From Orbilia blumenaviensis (taxonomy: Eukaryota; Ascomycota; Orbiliomycetes; Orbiliales; Orbiliaceae), in contig JAVHNS010000014.1 of NCBI GenBank assembly GCA_036872755.1, positions 868,001-932,000 on the forward strand: 64,000 nucleotides of DNA, read 5' to 3'. Each line of letters begins with the position of its first letter. The first letter of the stretch is position 1. The position numbers and the translations under genes are program-made. Below the pieces are notes generated by a model. The model searched no databases and was not told where the DNA came from. It saw nothing but the letters and a program-made list of their open reading frames with translations. Shown in pieces: positions 59,066 through 64,000 of the stretch.

Positions 59066-62000
59066 CTACTCTTCTTTCTTTGGCTCTTCTGCCTCAGCCT
59101 TGACTCCAGCCTTTGCATCCGACTCCGCAATTTCCTTGTCCTCGCTCTTGCCCTTCGGGCCTCTCAGCATATTCATAACCCTTCCTTCTGCTGCGACGAC
59201 ATCTGCCCATCCCTCCAAATACTCTACAAGAGCCTTCTTCAATGTCTCCACTTCTTCTTCTGTATTGCCATTGGAGAACCTGAACATCGTCATGAAATCT
59301 TCTTCTGGTAATTTAGCAATTTTGATAAACTCCTCGACATCCTTCAGTTTCGTAACCACAAGTGCCAGTTTTCCAGCTTTGTCCCCGCCTGGGAGCGCAG
59401 AAAGCCTTTCATCCAGGCTCTTTGGCTTCTCGATGATAACTTCCTTGCTCTTGGTATCATCTGCCTCGACCATTTCTTCTGTCATGATGTAGTGCACAAG
59501 ATGCATCTTGCTTGGCTCAGGCTCATCCGGTTTACCAACCATCCATGGATCCCTGTAGATCTCAGCGTCACTCTTCAAGAGAGACAGGATGGTCTTCTTT
59601 TCCAACTCTTCTCCGCTGTTAAACTTCTCAATAACAGTGGCAATATTCTTCCTGTTCTGAATATTCACTATATCGACTTTGAATCGTCCGGCGATTTCCC
59701 GTATCTTTTCTTCGAGTTGTGCGTGAACCTTCTTCGCTTCCGTAGGGCTTTGTTCCGCTGCCTCCCACAATTTTCCCTTCAGCTCTTTCAACGAAGCTGC
59801 TCTCTTGACATGAAGCTGCGCCGCCGCCGACCTGGTTTCGCCGTCAATTTTCGTGACATCGCCTGTATCCTTCAGTTTGTTAAAAGCTCTCATGACTCTA
59901 TTCAACCCTCTCTTTCCCTTCCTGGTCGAGTATTCATCCTTTGGCACTAAAGCTACCATCCTCTCCGCAATCCCCTTTACCGTTTCATGTTTCCCTTCAA
60001 ATCCACCAAGCAGCAACTTGCTCAAAACCTCCAGTGCAACTTCACTCCACTTCAAGACTACATTTCTCTTCTGAATGCGTTCTCTGAGCTCATCTTGCTT
60101 CATTTCGTTCATACTTTCCCTCAAAGTCTTAGTCACAGGGTCGGTAACTTGCTTTCTCAATAGCCTAGCAACTAGCAGCCTCACGTTCTTCTTGAACTGA
60201 GCTTGTGGCCAAGCTGTGTAGGGGAATAACTCGATGATGCGGGCATATAGCCAAAATTCTTCCTTAGGTGGTGCTTCTAGTGTCGTGGTCTTCGATAGCA
60301 TCTGCCATGCCATGCTCATCGGCTGGACACCTGCTGCCAGCATTGTCATCAAATAGCCAAAGAGACCCCTCATCATTTTAGTAGTTGTATCGACTTCTTC
60401 TCCAAACCTTGCCTCCTTCGGCACTCCAGCACGAGTAGCTGCCAGGCTCTTCATGACATCTGTGAGAGAATATGCCAAAAAAAAGCCGAGATCCTTGCTT
60501 GCTGGCGGGATTTGGAACTCTCGAGATTGAATTGCCGAGGTAACTGTTGCTCGCTGGAGGATTCTAAACATAGAAACATGGTGAAGGTTGCAGAGTTCAA
60601 CCCAGAATTGGCTGTAAGGGTGCTTAATGTTGATGAACTGGTCGAAGCAGGCGAACGCGAAGGCAGATCCGGATTCATTGTTTGAGACACCGTAAGGGAA
60701 ACTCAGTGCCAGCTCGCCCTTTTTCATAGCTAGTGGTCCCGTATGACCGTCTTGGGATAGTGGGAGGATAATTCCGGAATCAAGGCCGCTGAGGTACTGG
60801 ATTCTATTGTCGAGGCTGCAAACACTTGTTTCTCGATTGGTGATTTGCTGCAAGTGCGGCAAGAGGGCGGATTCCTTCACCTTTCCGAGCAAAGACCTGA
60901 ATTTTTCACCTTCAATGTTGGCAATAACCATGCCGATATCTGAACAATGTTCTTCTAGGAGAGTTGCGAGGCTCTCATATGTCATCTCCTTGCTAGCTGC
61001 AACATTGTCAAGGATCTTTTGCTTTCGGATCATTTGTTTAAGGTCATACTTTCGAGTAGAGGAGATACGAGAAGATACGAGAGCGCCCAGGGCATCAATG
61101 AGCCACTGAACTGCGATCTTGGCTTGCTTTTCGGCCCGACGATATTTCTCCATCAGCTTCGGGTCGCGGTCTTTACCCTTCGAGGCAAGGAGGTTGTCAA
61201 TATATTGCTTCTTGGCAGGGGCAATAAGTTCATCCATCATTTTCTTAAGTGCAGTCTGCAACTTAGAAGTGAACTCTGGAAGTTCCTTTGGAGACATAAC
61301 CACCTGGACTTGTGCGAGGGTATCCAAAATCTCTGGCTTGAATTGCTCAAGCTCTTCAAGCTTCAACGCGATAAAGTTTGCGGATAGATCATCAGCAGAG
61401 CATAAGGTGCCTCTGAAGTAGACCTTTGCTTCGCCTTCGATGGACACAATGTTGTTCCAAGGGTGTTTTGGGATCTCTGCTGACACGTCGCGAGTAGCTG
61501 GAGCTTGAATAACATCCACGATAGTCTCTGTGATGTCTTCGCCGAATTTGGGGATCTCCTCGAAGAGCCCTGGCCATCTGATGCCCCTATAGAAGTAGTA
61601 CCGATCACCGAGTTGGATAACAACTATTGATTGAGGGCCAGCCAACGAGGTAATAGCGTTGACCTTGGTGTCGTTAAGAATGTCCTCGACGGATAAAGTA
61701 TTCTGGGACGGCAACGGAGTAGTAGTTTGAACGATAAATAAGCCATTGCATCGAACATCCGGATTGAGGACACGAGCTTGATCACTCATACGATCCGAGA
61801 CCGTAAAAACAACAAGAGGAGCCTTGTCGAAGAACCGCTTGTATTGTTCATAGGTGACTTTGGCGCCAGTGAAGGGCTTTCCGACAGCTAAGATCATAGA
61901 ACCTTCCAACGGGTTACCCAGAGCGCATGGGAGGACGACCTTTCTATCAGTGTTGTTAACATCATCTGGTTCTTCTGAGTGAACAGTGATCCCCTGGAAG

Positions 62001-63016
62001 TAGGTGATATAGTTCCCGCCCTTTCCTTTGGCGCACTCCGGAAATTTGCAGCCTTCTTCGGTCACGAATAGTGGTTTCGCAGTATCAACGTCAACGATTG
62101 TCAAAGCTTCCATACCAGTCTCTTCTGTCTTTGCCTTCTTCTTTTCAGGCTTCTGATTTGTTCCCGATTCCTGGGCGCCTGTTTGTGGCGGTGCTGGGGC
62201 CGGCGGTTCCCGTGCAATTGCCCTGGTGAGAGTATCGCCTCCGAGGTTCGATCCACTCGCGACTTGGTTCGAGGTGACCGCCGTCGGCAAAACCGAAAAA
62301 CAAACCTTGTCACCGCGCCTCCTTCCAACAACTGGGACACAGATTGTTGCTTCTCCGATTGTGGCTTGATCCAACGGGACTGGCACGACGTACATAATCT
62401 TGGCAACATGATCACAGATTGTGACAGCTGGGTTTTGTTCCTTATACCTATGCAAAGCCGTGTTGCTATATCCCGATACGAATAAAGCGAATGGGTTTTC
62501 TCCCATGTCGTTTTTGAACGTAATGTTATGAAGGAGGGTTGAGCCCTCGTTTACGTCGCCGGAATGTCGGATACCTGGCAGCCCATTATGTGATAGATTG
62601 CAGTAAAGTACCATGTCTCCGTTGGTATTTCCAAGGCAGAAATCATAGAATGTCGGCGTTCGGACTGACAGGACGACAATTGACATTTCATCCTCCACAA
62701 ACGGGACTTCAAGGTACGGGTTCACGAGTGAAATTATCTGGTATTCCTTGAACTTTTCCAATGCACTGAACAGTTCTATCCTGGAAGTAATAGTTTCTGA
62801 GAGTGTGTTCAGGTCTGTGGCAGAGAAAAAGAAGTCCTCATCCTTCTCTGAGATGTCGATATCCTCTATCGTGTCATTCTCAAGAAGGACAAGGGATTTG
62901 TTGAAGGGGTGAGCTGTGCCATTGGGGTTGGGAAGTGACTTGAGATAGTCCGAAATCTCCTGCTGGGTTTGGAGAAGAGGGTTGAAGACGGTCTTTCTAA
63001 CTTTGGTGAGCGACAT
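59066..63016 (-). CDS. Large intronless protein of unknown function, 1316 aa
   Basis: A single uninterrupted frame of 1,316 residues from the ATG at 63016 (MSLTKVRKTVFNPL); the frame extends further upstream only without an ATG. I recognise no domain. The first 270 residues are mixed alpha/beta-like (MSIVVLSVRTPTFYDFCLGN, DMVLYCNLSHNGLPGI). A disordered Pro/Ala-rich linker (PPAPAPPQTG) precedes a basic patch (PEKKKAKTEE). The central part contains VMSPKELPEFTSKLQTALKK and a long helical, coiled-coil-like region. Further on, GSAFAFACFDQFINIKHPYS and NLHHVSMFRILQRATVTSA look globular. The C-terminal 350 residues are Lys/Glu-rich and helical, ending in an acidic/basic tail (AEAEEPKKEE). No signal peptide or membrane helix is seen. 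Sustained coding composition over 3.9 kb argues for a real gene. Confidence 0.8.
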   Translation of the reverse strand: MSLTKVRKTVFNPLLQTQQEISDYLKSLPNPNGTAHPFNKSLVLLENDTIEDIDISEKDEDFFFSATDLNTLSETITSRIELFSALEKFKEYQIISLVNPYLEVPFVEDEMSIVVLSVRTPTFYDFCLGNTNGDMVLYCNLSHNGLPGIRHSGDVNEGSTLLHNITFKNDMGENPFALFVSGYSNTALHRYKEQNPAVTICDHVAKIMYVVPVPLDQATIGEATICVPVVGRRRGDKVCFSVLPTAVTSNQVASGSNLGGDTLTRAIAREPPAPAPPQTGAQESGTNQKPEKKKAKTEETGMEALTIVDVDTAKPLFVTEEGCKFPECAKGKGGNYITYFQGITVHSEEPDDVNNTDRKVVLPCALGNPLEGSMILAVGKPFTGAKVTYEQYKRFFDKAPLVVFTVSDRMSDQARVLNPDVRCNGLFIVQTTTPLPSQNTLSVEDILNDTKVNAITSLAGPQSIVVIQLGDRYYFYRGIRWPGLFEEIPKFGEDITETIVDVIQAPATRDVSAEIPKHPWNNIVSIEGEAKVYFRGTLCSADDLSANFIALKLEELEQFKPEILDTLAQVQVVMSPKELPEFTSKLQTALKKMMDELIAPAKKQYIDNLLASKGKDRDPKLMEKYRRAEKQAKIAVQWLIDALGALVSSRISSTRKYDLKQMIRKQKILDNVAASKEMTYESLATLLEEHCSDIGMVIANIEGEKFRSLLGKVKESALLPHLQQITNRETSVCSLDNRIQYLSGLDSGIILPLSQDGHTGPLAMKKGELALSFPYGVSNNESGSAFAFACFDQFINIKHPYSQFWVELCNLHHVSMFRILQRATVTSAIQSREFQIPPASKDLGFFLAYSLTDVMKSLAATRAGVPKEARFGEEVDTTTKMMRGLFGYLMTMLAAGVQPMSMAWQMLSKTTTLEAPPKEEFWLYARIIELFPYTAWPQAQFKKNVRLLVARLLRKQVTDPVTKTLRESMNEMKQDELRERIQKRNVVLKWSEVALEVLSKLLLGGFEGKHETVKGIAERMVALVPKDEYSTRKGKRGLNRVMRAFNKLKDTGDVTKIDGETRSAAAQLHVKRAASLKELKGKLWEAAEQSPTEAKKVHAQLEEKIREIAGRFKVDIVNIQNRKNIATVIEKFNSGEELEKKTILSLLKSDAEIYRDPWMVGKPDEPEPSKMHLVHYIMTEEMVEADDTKSKEVIIEKPKSLDERLSALPGGDKAGKLALVVTKLKDVEEFIKIAKLPEEDFMTMFRFSNGNTEEEVETLKKALVEYLEGWADVVAAEGRVMNMLRGPKGKSEDKEIAESDAKAGVKAEAEEPKKEE

Positions 63017-64000
63017 CTTGCAATTGTGAGTGAGGCACAGAAGTATTTCAGCTGGGGTACACTCTAAGACGTATGTGTGCGGGGCTATACACGCTGTACT
63101 GGGTTTGTGTTGCAACTGTTGGCGTTTTCAGGTGTTTTAATTCGCCTGTGCGGGTACTGGTATCCGTGCTGCTGCTCGTAATTCAATTGAATCCAATATA
63201 GTGTATTGGTGATGTTTTGCCTGGCGAAGAGAACTCAAAGATGTCCAAATTCATCAGATGGGACGAAGTTGGAGGTTTATTTATGATTCTGGGCCTCCTG
63301 CTCGTTCGCGGTGGGCGTCTGACTCAAAATCCGGTCATAAGTGAATTCTCAGGCACAACCAAGGCTTTGACTCCACAAACTACGGTTAGCTACATTAGGT
63401 GACTAGGAAATTACAGTAAGCTAGCGAACAGCCAAAAGACGGCAGGCCTGCAGGCATTTTCTAGGGCTGACTGGCCGATAGTATGCGGCTAAGCGCGTTT
63501 CAGGTAATTCCCAATGTCAGTGCGCTGGATGTGGAAGTGACGTCGACTCTGGATGTCCACTTGAACGCGAACGTTGGAAACCATATTCTTGAACTCAAAC
63601 CTCAGTATCATTGGGATCGATATTTAACCCAATTCATCTAAACAATGATACCTACGTGCTTCCAATGGGGCTCCCCTAAAAATAACCTCGCGCATGTGCT
63701 AATAGAGACATCCAGATGTGTTCGCCATAAATGCTGGAGCTACTTTTGGTGATGCTAGCTGTGCAAAATACAACAAGAAACGCATTTATGGAGTTAAGTT
63801 CGACAGGGGTGTCTTTGAAGCCCAGGCCACGCCACCAAAACCAGGACTGAGAATATCATATTGACAAAATTTAAAAGGTATTTAAGGCAAGGGCTCCTCA
63901 AATCTCCAACGGTACAATGAAACGAGCATTACGCGTTAGAGTAGCCTGCCACTAATCGACCAAGCAGCATTGGCCTAGCCTTGGATATGGATCCTCTGGG
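63017..64000. other. Right edge, no supported gene
   Basis: This is the 5' flank of the 1,316-residue gene and then unassigned sequence to the border. A small frame at 63217-63402 (+) is unsupported. A gene could begin beyond the right edge. Confidence 0.5.

Noticed and set aside
1..64000. CRISPR arrays, rRNA operons, transposases or reverse transcriptases, and secondary-metabolite core enzymes.
   Set aside because: None of their hallmarks was seen on either strand; the repeats present are microsatellites, the TDEK minisatellite and homopolymers.

Overview
The window is nuclear DNA of a filamentous ascomycete (Pezizomycotina). The evidence is short spliceosomal introns with GTAAGT/GTATGT-type donors and CTAAC or CTGAC branch sites, Pezizomycotina-type domain families (DUF6594, a DUF7580-like domain, a fungal-NLR-type PNP_UDP domain), fungal versions of Cti6, Psy2, Bot1p/mS45 and MscL, intron-containing tRNA genes, and long gene-free stretches full of microsatellites. 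A placement below Pezizomycotina is not supported by what I can see. Exons were worked out by hand from reading frame, splice-site sequence and phase; spliced models marked as phase-consistent close without a frame error.

Layout. 1-5.3 kb: a DUF6594 membrane protein (minus strand) and a poorly resolved gene of unknown function (minus). 5.3-8.8 kb: an intronless 1,157-residue protein of unknown function. 9.0-10.8 kb: an intron-containing tRNA-Gln(CUG) and an ALKBH2/3-type DNA dealkylation dioxygenase. 12.4-14.3 kb: a Cti6-like PHD-finger protein (minus). 14.3-21.4 kb: a 7 kb gap without a supportable gene. 21.4-23.2 kb: a conserved fungal protein with a Cys-x-x-Cys motif and a His-rich tail. 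28.0-31.5 kb: psy2, the PP4 phosphatase regulatory subunit, in nine exons. 32.6-33.9 kb: the mitochondrial small-subunit ribosomal protein mS45/Bot1p (minus). 34.6-40.8 kb: one very large six-exon gene joining a DUF7580-like region, a fungal 'GYPILRRP' module and a C-terminal nucleoside-phosphorylase (PNP_UDP) domain (minus). 44.6-46.1 kb: a single-pass membrane protein with a long disordered tail. 47.9 kb: an intron-containing tRNA-Gly(GCC). 48.5-49.3 kb: a fungal MscL mechanosensitive channel (minus). 50.1-50.25 kb: the U6 snRNA gene (minus), split by an mRNA-type intron that itself holds a perfect Pol III B-box. 50.9-52.0 kb: a secreted Cys-rich protein with a duplicated module. 52.9-53.7 kb: a Nudix ADP-sugar pyrophosphatase. 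53.9-54.8 kb: an F-box protein. 55.8-57.0 kb: a secreted Cys-rich protein with a 12-bp minisatellite tail. 57.3-58.4 kb: a degenerate RNase III-fold protein. 59.1-63.0 kb: an intronless 1,316-residue protein of unknown function.

The genes do not form a cluster or pathway. Housekeeping genes (U6, tRNAs, mS45, psy2, Cti6, AlkB, Nudix) alternate with fast-evolving accessory genes (the PNP_UDP protein, DUF6594, secreted Cys-rich proteins, large orphan proteins). The most notable items are the U6 intron with its internal B-box, the PNP_UDP fusion without a recognisable nucleotide-binding STAND domain, and the RNase III-like protein that has lost catalytic residues.
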